NCBI GenBank assembly: GCA_018055515.1 | Contig: JAGPHL010000020.1 | Coordinates: forward strand, 1 to 14,703 | DNA: 14,703 bases | Direction: 5' to 3' | Origin: Anaerolineae bacterium | GTDB taxonomy: Bacteria; Chloroflexota; Anaerolineae; B4-G1; SLSP01 | Shown here: positions 6,591 through 14,100 of the stretch, piece after piece | How the letters are laid out: each line of letters starts with the position of its first letter | Position numbering within the stretch: the stretch's first letter is position 1 | Translations under genes and position numbers: made by a program | The notes under the pieces: model-generated | Told to the model about the DNA's origin: nothing | The model's input: only the letters and a program-made list of their open reading frames with translations | Databases searched by the model: none

Positions 6591-7827
6591 ATTTCCCCTG
6601 GCGGACTTCTTCCCCGTCCGACTCCGGCAGAAACGCGCCGAAGACTTGATTCCCCAGCAGTCGTCCCCGCGCGGTGAGCCGCACGCGCGCGCCATCCCAC
6701 GAGAGCAGCCCGTGGCGCTGATACGTCTCGATAGCGGCGCCGCAGGCTTCTGCCAGGCCCACGCCAAAGCGGGCGCGAAAAGCCGCGTCGGTGACGCCTT
6801 CTGCCAGGCGCAACCCCAGCATCATCGTCTCGCCGAGCTCCAGAGTGGGGGAGATCGTCTCCGCTTCCGCCGCCGGCGTTTCCCCGGCGTTGACGGCGGC
6901 GATGTAGGCGGCGGGATCCGTGAGGTTGCTCCAACGGCGGTGCTCCAGATAGCTGTGGGCGGCGACGCCGAGGCCGAGCCAGGCGCCATTGCGCCAGTAG
7001 TGGAGGTTGTGCCGCGAAATCCACGGCCCGATGGCCTCGGTGCGCCCGGCCGGGGGCAAGGCCCAGATCTCTGGCGCGGGGACGGCTCCGCGCGCCCAGT
7101 TGGAGATCTCGTATTGCCAGAAGCCCGCGCGGTGCAGGCGGTCACTGCTCCATTCGTAGAGGTCGGCGGCGAGATCGGGGTCCGGCTCAGGCACCGCGCC
7201 ACGCGCGACTGCCTCCGCGAGCGGCGTCCCCGGCTCCAGGGTCAGTGCGTAGAGCGAGAGGTGTTCTGGCGCCAGCGCGAGGGTCGCTTCGAGGGTGTGC
7301 TGCCATGGCGTCAGCGTCTGTCCAGGCAGGCCAAAGATCAAATCGAGGTTGAGGTTATCGAAACCGGCCTGACGGGCGGCTGCTACGGTGCGGGTGACCT
7401 CTTCCCACGTGTGGATGCGACCCAGCAGGCGCAATTCCCCCGCGTCGGCGGACTGAACGCCGAGGCTGAGCCGGTTCACGCCGGCCCGGCGCAAGGCGCT
7501 GAGTTGTTCCAGCTGCACCGTCCCCGGATTGGCCTCCAGGGTGATTTCGGCGGCAGGGGAGAGGTGCAGGTCCTCGCGCGCGGCCTCGATGAGGGCGGCG
7601 ATGGCGGCCGGGGGCAGCAAGGAGGGCGTCCCGCCGCCAAAGTAGAGCGTCGTCGCGCTTGCGGTGGGATGTCGCGCCAGCAGCGTGGCCGCCTGCTGAC
7701 GCAGCTCCGTGAGCAAGGCGGCGGCGTAGGGTGTCAGCAGGGCCGGGCGGTCGGCGTAGGTCACGAAATCGCAGTACGTGCAGCGCCGCACACAGAAGGG
7801 GACGTGAATGTAGAGCGCGAGATCCAT
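6589..7827 (-). CDS. hemW: HemW, radical SAM heme chaperone (coproporphyrinogen oxidase-like)
   Basis: 412-aa radical SAM protein of the HemN/HemW group. The N-terminus holds CVRRCTYCDF (Cys12, Cys16, Cys19), the CX3CX2C [4Fe-4S] motif in its HemW form, ending in Asp-Phe rather than the extra Cys of true HemN. Next come YFGGGTPS (62-69), EANPGT (98-103), LSLGVQS (120-126) and the NLDLIFGLPGQ segment (160-170). The C-terminal HemN_C region (about 325-400) is present. HemW binds heme and delivers it to respiratory proteins; older annotation as oxygen-independent coproporphyrinogen III oxidase is usually wrong for this form. An oddity is about 20 extra Pro/Ala-rich residues (about 248-270) between YEISNWAR and HNLHYW, where relatives have a short loop. 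It starts 14 nt after the ABC ATPase stop, with only a weak ribosome site, and is likely read from that gene's promoter. Confidence 0.9.
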   Translation of the reverse strand: MDLALYIHVPFCVRRCTYCDFVTYADRPALLTPYAAALLTELRQQAATLLARHPTASATTLYFGGGTPSLLPPAAIAALIEAAREDLHLSPAAEITLEANPGTVQLEQLSALRRAGVNRLSLGVQSADAGELRLLGRIHTWEEVTRTVAAARQAGFDNLNLDLIFGLPGQTLTPWQHTLEATLALAPEHLSLYALTLEPGTPLAEAVARGAVPEPDPDLAADLYEWSSDRLHRAGFWQYEISNWARGAVPAPEIWALPPAGRTEAIGPWISRHNLHYWRNGAWLGLGVAAHSYLEHRRWSNLTDPAAYIAAVNAGETPAAEAETISPTLELGETMMLGLRLAEGVTDAAFRARFGVGLAEACGAAIETYQRHGLLSWDGARVRLTARGRLLGNQVFGAFLPESDGEEVRQGK

Positions 7828-7841
7828 CCCGGCAGCAGCCT

Positions 7842-8807
7842 CTACGAGATGCCGCCCTGCGTCAGATCGAGGAAGAGGTTTTCCAGCGTCTCGCGTTCCT
7901 CGGTGAAGGCGAACACGGGGAATCCGTTTGCCACAAGGGCGGCGAGCAGGCCCGCGAGCGTGGCGTCGTCGCCTTCGACGGTGACCACGAGCTCGGAACG
8001 CGGGACTTCGCCGTTGAGCGGCGGCGCCGGGGCGACGCTGAGGATCGTCGGCTGTTGCGCGAGCCAGGCCTGCGCGTCGTCGGGGGGGCCGAGGAGCGTG
8101 ATCCGCGCGCGGCGATGAGGGCGCACCTGGCGGCGGATTTCTTCTGGCGCGCCGGCAGCGACCATGCGTCCTTGTTCGAGAATGCCGACGTGTGTGGCGA
8201 TGTCATCGAGCTCGCGCAGGACGTGCGAGGAGATGAAGATGGTTTTGCCAAGCTCCTGCAGGGCGCGGAGGATGTCGCGCAGCTCGACGCGCGCGCGGGG
8301 ATCGAGGCCCGATGCCGGTTCATCGGCGAGGATGAGCAGCGGCTCATGGACGAGCGCCCGCGCCAATCCCAGCCGCTGGCGCATCCCACGGGAAAGGGTG
8401 CGGACTTCGTCGGCGGCGCGCGGCGTCAATCCCACCAGGTCCAGCAGATCGGCGACGATGCTGCGGCGTTTTTCCGGCGCGATCCCGTAGCAGGCGGCGA
8501 AGAACTCCAGGTATTCCACGGCGGACATTTCATCGTAGAGGCCGAATTCGTCGGGGATGTAGCCGAGGAGCCGTCGCACGTCGCGGGGATGGGTGCGGGT
8601 GGAATAGCCGCCCAGGCGGACATCGCCCTGCTCGAAGGCCAGCAGGGTGGCGATGATGCGGATGGTCGTGGTCTTGCCGGCGCCGTTGGGGCCGACAAAA
8701 GCGTAGATGGCGCCCTCTTCGACCTGCAAATTGAGCGCCTGGAGCGCAGGACGAGGCGCCTTGCGATAGGTTTTGGTCAGATTTTCGATTTCGAGAATTG
8801 CGGCCAT
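7842..8807 (-). CDS. ABC transporter ATP-binding protein without an adjacent permease
   Basis: 321-aa ATPase of the ABC-2-type (CcmA/NatA-like) exporter group. Walker A GPNGAGKT (39-46), signature LSRGM (138-142), Walker B LLILADEP (157-164, catalytic Glu163) and switch His195 are present. The Q-loop reads GYIPDEFGLYDEM, with no Gln at the usual place, a pattern I recall from part of this group. After about residue 225 a C-terminal domain (about 230-320) with alternating strands and helices follows, typical of this group but too variable to assign a cargo. The partner membrane protein is not in the window: hemW lies downstream and a divergent gene upstream. The start is set by the promoter, which places the transcript start about 3 nt before the ATG with no Shine-Dalgarno, i.e. 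a leaderless message. Substrate unknown; pairing with hemW could hint at heme or cytochrome biogenesis, but that is speculation. Confidence 0.9.
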   Translation of the reverse strand: MAAILEIENLTKTYRKAPRPALQALNLQVEEGAIYAFVGPNGAGKTTTIRIIATLLAFEQGDVRLGGYSTRTHPRDVRRLLGYIPDEFGLYDEMSAVEYLEFFAACYGIAPEKRRSIVADLLDLVGLTPRAADEVRTLSRGMRQRLGLARALVHEPLLILADEPASGLDPRARVELRDILRALQELGKTIFISSHVLRELDDIATHVGILEQGRMVAAGAPEEIRRQVRPHRRARITLLGPPDDAQAWLAQQPTILSVAPAPPLNGEVPRSELVVTVEGDDATLAGLLAALVANGFPVFAFTEERETLENLFLDLTQGGIS

Positions 8808-8816
8808 GTCGAGCTG

Positions 8817-8844
8817 AGTATAGAGCGGTTGAAAGGGTTGTCAA
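8817..8844 (-). promoter_or_regulatory. Near-consensus promoter giving a leaderless ABC ATPase mRNA
   Basis: On the minus strand, TTGACA (8844-8839, perfect), a 16-nt spacer, and TATACT (8822-8817). The expected transcript start, about 7 nt past the -10 box, is near 8810, only some 3 nt before the ATG at 8807. No purine-rich ribosome site fits in that space. Confidence 0.7.
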
Positions 8845-8864
8845 TCGGGCCGTTTGGGTATAAG
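8838..8864 (+). promoter_or_regulatory. Possible divergent promoter for the TPR protein / nitroreductase unit
   Basis: TTGTCA (8838-8843) and TATAAG (8859-8864) each match the sigma70 consensus at 5 of 6 bases, but the spacer is 15 nt, shorter than ideal. The -35 box overlaps the opposite-strand TTGACA almost base for base. A transcript from here would have a leader of roughly 165 nt carrying the octamer array and the inverted repeat. Confidence 0.35.
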
Positions 8865-8881
8865 CTGCTTTGAAAATAAAC

Positions 8882-8921
8882 ACGTGCCCACGCGCTCAGG
8901 TGCCCAGGTGCCCACGTCATT
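8882..8921. repeat. Degenerate array with 8-nt period
   Basis: Five successive octamers: ACGTGCCC, ACGCGCTC, AGGTGCCC, AGGTGCCC, ACGTCATT. The first four fit ASGYGCYC well and the last is decayed. It is intergenic, between the two divergent transcription units. The period is the same as in the two arrays at the right end of the window, although the unit sequences differ. Confidence 0.6.
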
Positions 8922-8924
8922 TTC

Positions 8925-8949
8925 GTGCTGGCCCAGTGTACGCCAGCAC
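8925..8949. repeat. 8-bp perfect inverted repeat in the divergent promoter region
   Basis: GTGCTGGC (8925-8932) and GCCAGCAC (8942-8949) are separated by 9 nt. No T-run follows on either strand, so a terminator is unlikely. It could be an operator half-site pair or a leader hairpin of the downstream TPR gene. Confidence 0.4.
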
Positions 8950-9037
8950 ATGGCGTTTCCTGTGTAAAGATTCGAGTTCATTCACGGCTGTGCTGGATTT
9001 GAGCGCGGCTTGGGTGGAGGGGGAGGATATCCGCTAG

Positions 9038-9997
9038 ATGGGCAAGGCAGAGTTGTTCAGCATTTCGGGCCGCAAGGCGCCGATGACGCCCCTGGAGACG
9101 CTGCGCTCGCTGCTCGACTCCCTGGAGCAGGGTGTGAGCGACCTTTCCCGCAGCGACGCACCGACGGCGTTGCAACTTCCTGCGGGGTTCGATCAGGCAG
9201 CGGCGTTGTTGACGACGCTCCGCGAACGGGGCGCCGACGTGACGGCGGAACAGACGCGCTTCGACACGGTCGCAGCGCAGTATCGCAGCAAGGCGGCGCT
9301 GTTCCTGAAGCGCATCGGTGGCGCGGGGGTGCTTGCCGCTCGCCGGCAGGAGGTGCAGCCCGATGCTGACGCCTGGTGGTGGACGCTGGACCTCTGGTTG
9401 GCCGCCCGGCGCCGGGAGGCGCGGCGTCGCAGCTTGCGTTGGGCGGCGCTCGCCGTGGCCTTGCTCGCCGCATTGGGCTTCGTCTATGCGCGTTTCTTCG
9501 CGCCTGATCCGGCCGTGAAGGCCGTGTACCGCGCGCAGCTGCAGGCGACAGACCTGGCGGCGGCGGGGGATTACGCGGGGGCGCTGGAGCAGACGGAATT
9601 TGCGCTGGCGCTCGATCCTGCCAATCCCGAGCTGCTGACGCTGAAGGGCGTGTTGCTCTCCGCGCTAGGCGATCCCCTGGCAGCGGAGACGTTTGCCGCG
9701 GCGGAGGCGGCTTGCAGTAGCCGTGAGGCATATCTGACGCTTCGCGGGCAGCTTGAGGTGCAGACGAGGCGGTGGGAAGCTGCCCGGCAGACGGCGGAGG
9801 CCCTGTTGGAGATCGCTCCGCGTTCGGCAGTCGCGTATCTGTACCGTGGGATGGCGGCGGAGGCTTCAGGCGACTTCCCGCAAGCCCGAGCGGATTACGA
9901 ACGGGCGGGCGAACTGGCGCAGGAGCAGGGCCTGGATGAGCTGTACGTCACCTCGCGCAATTTGCTGGCGAATTTGTTGATGCGGACGACGCCCTGA
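9038..9997 (+). CDS. Membrane-anchored tetratricopeptide-repeat protein
   Basis: 319-aa protein with one strong membrane helix (about 134-152, WAALAVALLAALGFVYARFF), preceded by the Arg-rich stretch RRREARRRS, so the N-terminal ~130 residues should be cytoplasmic and the rest outside. After the helix, helical pairs of about 34 residues resemble TPRs (around 163-196, 197-228, 232-262 and 263-296), with typical patterns such as GDYAGALEQTEFALALDPANPE and YLYRGMAAEASGDFPQARADYERA shortened here to their cores AGDYAGALEQ and ASGDFPQARA. The N-terminal part matches nothing I recognise. TPRs mediate protein contacts, so a scaffold role is plausible. The ATG at 9038 has GGAGG 11 nt before it; an in-frame ATG at 9083 with AAGG 5 nt upstream is a real alternative. 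The nitroreductase-family gene follows after 35 nt. Confidence 0.75.
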   Translation: MGKAELFSISGRKAPMTPLETLRSLLDSLEQGVSDLSRSDAPTALQLPAGFDQAAALLTTLRERGADVTAEQTRFDTVAAQYRSKAALFLKRIGGAGVLAARRQEVQPDADAWWWTLDLWLAARRREARRRSLRWAALAVALLAALGFVYARFFAPDPAVKAVYRAQLQATDLAAAGDYAGALEQTEFALALDPANPELLTLKGVLLSALGDPLAAETFAAAEAACSSREAYLTLRGQLEVQTRRWEAARQTAEALLEIAPRSAVAYLYRGMAAEASGDFPQARADYERAGELAQEQGLDELYVTSRNLLANLLMRTTP

Positions 9998-10021
9998 AGG
10001 GGCGTGGGCACGATGAGTGGA

Positions 10022-10027
10022 AAGGAG
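10022..10027 (+). promoter_or_regulatory. Shine-Dalgarno that sets the nitroreductase start
   Basis: AAGGAG ends 5 nt before the ATG at 10033. An in-frame GTG at 10027 overlaps this site and so cannot be the real start. Confidence 0.75.
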
Positions 10028-10032
10028 TGTCA

Positions 10033-10830
10033 ATGATTACCAATCCGATTCTGGAACTCTTGCAGCAGCGCAAGTCACTGCGCAAGTACACGGACGAGAT
10101 GCCTTCGGATGAAGTGTTGACGGCGGTGGTGCGCGCGGGACAGCAGGCGCCCTTCGCCTATCAGATGGGCAGCCTGTTGCTGTCGCGCCGGCAAAAGCAG
10201 AATCCCTTCCATGCGCCCTGGCTTTTCACTCTTTGCGTGGACGCGCACCGTCTGGAACGGGTGCTGGCGCGGCGGAACTGGCGCATCGTCTCGAACGACC
10301 TGGCGTTGCTGCTCTTTGGCATTCAGGACACGGCGCTGATGGCGGAGAACATGGTCATCGCGGCGGAGAGCCTGGGGTTGGGGAGTTGCTTCCTGGGGAA
10401 TGCGCCTTATCGCGCCAAAGCCATCGCTGAGAAATATCACCTGCCGCCGCGGGTGTTTCCCCTCGTGCAGTTGACGATGGGCTATCCTGCCGAAGCGCCG
10501 CCCCCGCGTCCGCGCTACCCGCTGGAATTCACGCTCTTCGAGGATCGCTACCCGGAACTGGATGAGGAGGCCGTCGCTGCGGCGATGGCGGAGATGGACG
10601 AGGGCTATCTCGCGCAGGACTACTATCGGCGCGCCCATTACAAAATCCCCCTGACGGGCGGGCGCGAGGAGACTTTCGATTTTTCCACCTACAGCTGGAC
10701 GGAACACATCGCGCGCAAGGTGGGGCAGTGGGATCCGCTGCCGGATGCGTTGCTCGAGCAGCTGGCCTATTGCGGGTTCCACATCGCCGGCGCACAACAA
10801 GGGGAACAACATCGTCCCGATTCGGAATAA
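10033..10830 (+). CDS. Nitroreductase-family flavoprotein (NAD(P)H-dependent, FMN)
   Basis: 265-aa member of the nitroreductase superfamily, which uses FMN and NAD(P)H to reduce nitro-compounds, quinones or other electron acceptors. Residues RKSLRKYTD (13-21) contain the Arg/Ser that hold the FMN phosphate. QQAPFAYQMGS (37-47) and the GIQDTALMAENMVIAAESLGLG core split here as GIQDTALMAE (96-105) and AAESLGLGS (110-118) are the standard dimer and flavin segments, and LTMGYPAE (147-154) closes the flavin site. The C-terminal ~100 residues extend past the core, as in NfsA/FRP-like members, and include an acidic/aromatic run (about 170-205). The start is fixed by AAGGAG. It probably shares a transcript with the TPR protein 35 nt upstream. 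The true substrate is unknown; the name describes the fold. Confidence 0.88.
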   Translation: MITNPILELLQQRKSLRKYTDEMPSDEVLTAVVRAGQQAPFAYQMGSLLLSRRQKQNPFHAPWLFTLCVDAHRLERVLARRNWRIVSNDLALLLFGIQDTALMAENMVIAAESLGLGSCFLGNAPYRAKAIAEKYHLPPRVFPLVQLTMGYPAEAPPPRPRYPLEFTLFEDRYPELDEEAVAAAMAEMDEGYLAQDYYRRAHYKIPLTGGREETFDFSTYSWTEHIARKVGQWDPLPDALLEQLAYCGFHIAGAQQGEQHRPDSE

Positions 10831-10856
10831 TTCCGGGGCGGTACTGCCTCAGAAAT

Positions 10857-11034
10857 GTAACTGTTTAGCCTGTACCAGGCAGCTAGACGGCGATGGATGA
10901 ACCTTTGTGATTTGTGGCTTTTCCCCTTCCCCCCGCGCTGCGCGGGGGGAAGGGGATAGGGGGAAAAATTGATTCTCAATCCTCAGCGGCGGTCATGGAA
11001 TCTTGTGTTTTTTAGTCAGTGGTTGAACAGTTAC
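10857..11034. mobile_element. 178-bp MITE-like element with GTAA ends and 8-bp target duplication
   Basis: The left end GTAACTGTTTAGCC and the reverse complement of the right end, GTAACTGTTCAACC, agree at 12 of 14 bases, the first 9 perfectly. The element is flanked on both sides by TCAGAAAT (10849-10856 and 11035-11042), a perfect 8-bp direct repeat. There is no gene inside. Ends starting GTAA with 8-bp duplications are the known signature of IS66-family elements, so this looks like a non-autonomous IS66-type derivative. It fills most of the gap between two convergent genes. The inner part carries a long GC palindrome. Structure is seen; family assignment is inference. Nothing else can be supported in the 10831-11121 gap. 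Confidence 0.6.
10922..10956. repeat. Long perfect GC palindrome near the middle of the element
   Basis: A 17-bp arm (10922-10938) and its exact complement (10940-10956) are separated by one T, with C/G runs of four and six around TT/AA and a GCGC centre. A real hairpin would leave 3-5 nt unpaired at the tip. It is followed on the plus strand by ATAGGGGGAAAAATT. Neither strand has a T-run after the stem, so it is not a standard terminator. It looks like a dispersed REP-type palindrome. Confidence 0.75.
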
Positions 11035-11121
11035 TCAGAAATTAGAAATAGTGAGCCGTGAGTAGAAGACTGTTGCGGCCTCTGCTCCAGACTCACATTT
11101 TCATGACCGACGCGCCTTGTT

Positions 11122-14100
11122 CTAGGGGGACTTTGGCCCCTTCTCGGAGCTGCGGCTCAACGCTTGCGCGATGACACTGGCGAGATGTTCTACCTCCGGC
11201 GGCTTGAGCAGCCAATCGGTGAGCCCCTGCGCGCGCAACTCGTCGAGTTCGGTCAGGAGAGGGTAGCCGCTCAGGATGATCACCGGCTGTGGCAATCCCC
11301 GTTGACGCAGCGCTCCCAGCAAGGCCTCCCCGCCCATCTCTGGCATGATGAAATCACTGAGGATCAGGGCGATCTCCTGGGGATGCTGTTCGATAATCGC
11401 CAGCGCCTCGTGTCCGTTCGCCGCTTGATAGGTACGATAATTCAGGAGCTCCAGGGTGTTGACCAGCGTGCCGCGGACGCTGATGTCATCCTCGACGACC
11501 AGCACGTACTGACCCTGCCCCAGGGCCAGCGGCTCCTGGCCGGGAGCGAACGTGCTGGCCTTGTGGGTGAGGACGGCCGGCAGATAAATCGTGAAGGTGG
11601 TCCCCTCGCCAAGGCGCGTCGTGACCCCAATCTCGCCTTGATGCTGTTTGACGATGCCGTGAACCTGCGCCAGTCCCAACCCTGTGCCTTTGCCGGGGGG
11701 TTTGGTGGTGAAGAACGGTTCGAACATGTGAGCGAGCACGTCGGGGGGGATGCCGCTGCCGGTGTCGGTGACGCTGAGTTGGACCCACGCGCCGGGTTCC
11801 AGCTCGGGGAGCGGCGCTGCCGCGCGATCGGCAAAGTTCAGGCGCCCCAGCCCGATGCACAGCTCTCCCCCTTGCGGCATGGCGTCCCGCGCATTGACCG
11901 CGAGGTTGAAGAGCGCTTGTTGCAGACGGGTGGGATCGGCATTGACGATGAATTCGTCTCCCTCTGCCTTGAGGGTGAGGTGAATATTCTCCGGTAAGGT
12001 GCGTTCCAGCAGCTGGAGTTGTTCCTTCACAAAAGGCAACAGATCCAGGGGGCGACGTTCCAGGATGGCACGGCGGCTAAAATCCACAATCTGCTGAATC
12101 AAATCCGCGGCGCGTTTGGATTGTTCCAGAATGACCCGCAGACGTCCTGCAAGGCCCTCCGGCAGGTCCGGCGCTTTCAACGCCATCTGCGCATAGAGCA
12201 CAATGACCGCGAGGATGTTGTTGAAATCGTGGGCGATGCCGGCCGCGAGCTGGCCGACGGCGGCGAGACGCTCTTGCTGGATCATGCGCTTTTGCGTGTC
12301 CTGGAGTTCCGCCAGCGCTTCCAGCAGCTGCTGATTGCTTTCGCGCAGGGCTTCTTCATCATGCCGGCGCTTCGTGATGTCATGCCCGATGCCGATAATG
12401 CCGATCACCTGCCCCTGAGCGTCGCGCAACGGCAGTTTGGAAGTGAGCAGCCAGTGTTCCTCACCGGAGGGACGGACGAGGCGCTCCTCGCGGTCGAAGA
12501 GGGGGACGCCGGTGCGAAGCACTTCCTGGTCATCCTCGGCGAATTTTGCGGCGATCTCCGGCGGGAAGATGTCGAAGTCAGTTTTGCCCAACGCGCTGGC
12601 TTCGTCGGTAAGGCCCATATTCGTGATATCGGCGCGGTTGGCCAGCACTTTGCGCAGCTGCAGGTCTTTGACATACACGGCATCGGGCAGATTGTCAATC
12701 AGCGTGCGGAGGAGGATCCGTTCGCGCGCCAGCGCTTCCTCGGCTTGTTTGCGCGCCGTGATGTCTTCGATGACGCTGATGAAGTGAGTGGGGGTCCCGT
12801 TTTCATCTCGCAACAGCGAGACGGTGATGCTGACCCACACCAGCGAGCCATCGGGGCGCAGGTAGCGCTTTTCACGCTGATAGGTGTCCTGTTTCCCGGA
12901 GAGCAACGTCTCCGCCAATTGCTCATCGAGGGACAGATCGCCGGGATAGGTGATGCCCTGGAAGCTGCGCGTCAACAGGTCTTCACGCGAGTAGCCTGTG
13001 ATCTCACAGAAGCGGTCATTGATGCGCAGGAACCGTCCGTCGAGTGTGGTATGGCTGATGCCGACCGCCACCTTTTCGAACGTGTTACGATAGCGCAGCT
13101 CGCTTTCGCGCAGGGCCTCGGTCATCTGGCGGCGTGCGGTGATGTCTTCGACGACGGCGATATAATATTCTGGCTTGCCTTCGAGGTCGCGCTGCAGTGA
13201 AACGGTGACGTTAGCCCAAAAGTAACTGCCATCTTTGCGGATGTAGCGTTTTTCCAGCGCGAAGGTGTCTTGCTCACCCCGCATCAATTTCTCGGACAAC
13301 TTCCGATTGGGTTCCCGATCGTCGGGATGGGTGATGTCTTGGAAGCTCCGTTGCAGCAGCTCTTCGGCAGTGTAGCCCGTCATCTGGCAGAACTGCTGAT
13401 TGACCCGTAAAAAGCGCCTATCCAGGGTAGCGAGGGTAATGCCCATGGCGGCCTGTTCGAAGATGCCGCGAAACCGCGCCTCGCTGGCAGCGAGTGCCAG
13501 GGTCGCGCGCTGTTGCCGTTCCACGTACCCCGCGATGATAGCGCCGGTCGTCAACCCCACGAAAACAAAGAGTATCAGGGCGATGAGTTCCTTTGGATCA
13601 TCGAAGGGGAATATGCCGGCGGGAAAGTCATACTCGATAAAAATGCTAAAAGCGGTCAGCAACATTGCCCACAGAAACAGGGCGCTGAGGAATGTGATCA
13701 GCACAATCTTGCTGTTATCACGGGATTCCGGCTTTACCGGCAGGCGCAGGAACCGGCGCACTTCGGGGAGGATGAGGAGCGTTGTCGCGGCGTTGAAAGC
13801 GAGAAAGAGGTTGAGCGTGCCCTTGACAACGACCCCATTCAGTATTTCTACCGGCAGGGAAGTGAGAGCCTGAGGCGCCCAGCTCGGCGGATTGGCAGCG
13901 AGCGCGTGCGGATACCCGTAGCGGGTGATTGCTGCATAGACCGCGGCATAAAGAACTTGGACCGTCAGCGGGTGATTCCAGAAAGAGGGGCGTTGGGCAT
14001 ACTTTTGAGCGCCATAGCCATGCCAGACAAACCATCCCAGGATCAGCGCGGCGGTGATGGCATTGGCCCAACCGTTGGTGTCCCACAAGAAGAAGGGGTA

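Noticed and set aside
6574..8118. Long plus-strand open frame (514 codons) opposite hemW and the ABC ATPase
   Set aside because: It mirrors two well-recognised genes on the other strand, its translation is rich in Arg/Gly/Gln with no domain, and long antisense frames are expected at this GC content.
7731..8873. Plus-strand open frame of 380 codons opposite the ABC ATPase
   Set aside because: It runs through a gene with all ABC motifs and over its promoter, and shows no domain of its own.
10922..10956. Ordinary Rho-independent terminator for the nitroreductase-family gene
   Set aside because: The stem is strong but no T-run follows on either strand, and it lies inside the putative mobile element.
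12019..13200. Plus-strand open frame of 393 codons opposite the triple-PAS kinase
   Set aside because: It is the shadow of the PAS and HisKA coding region, with no recognisable domain or ribosome site.
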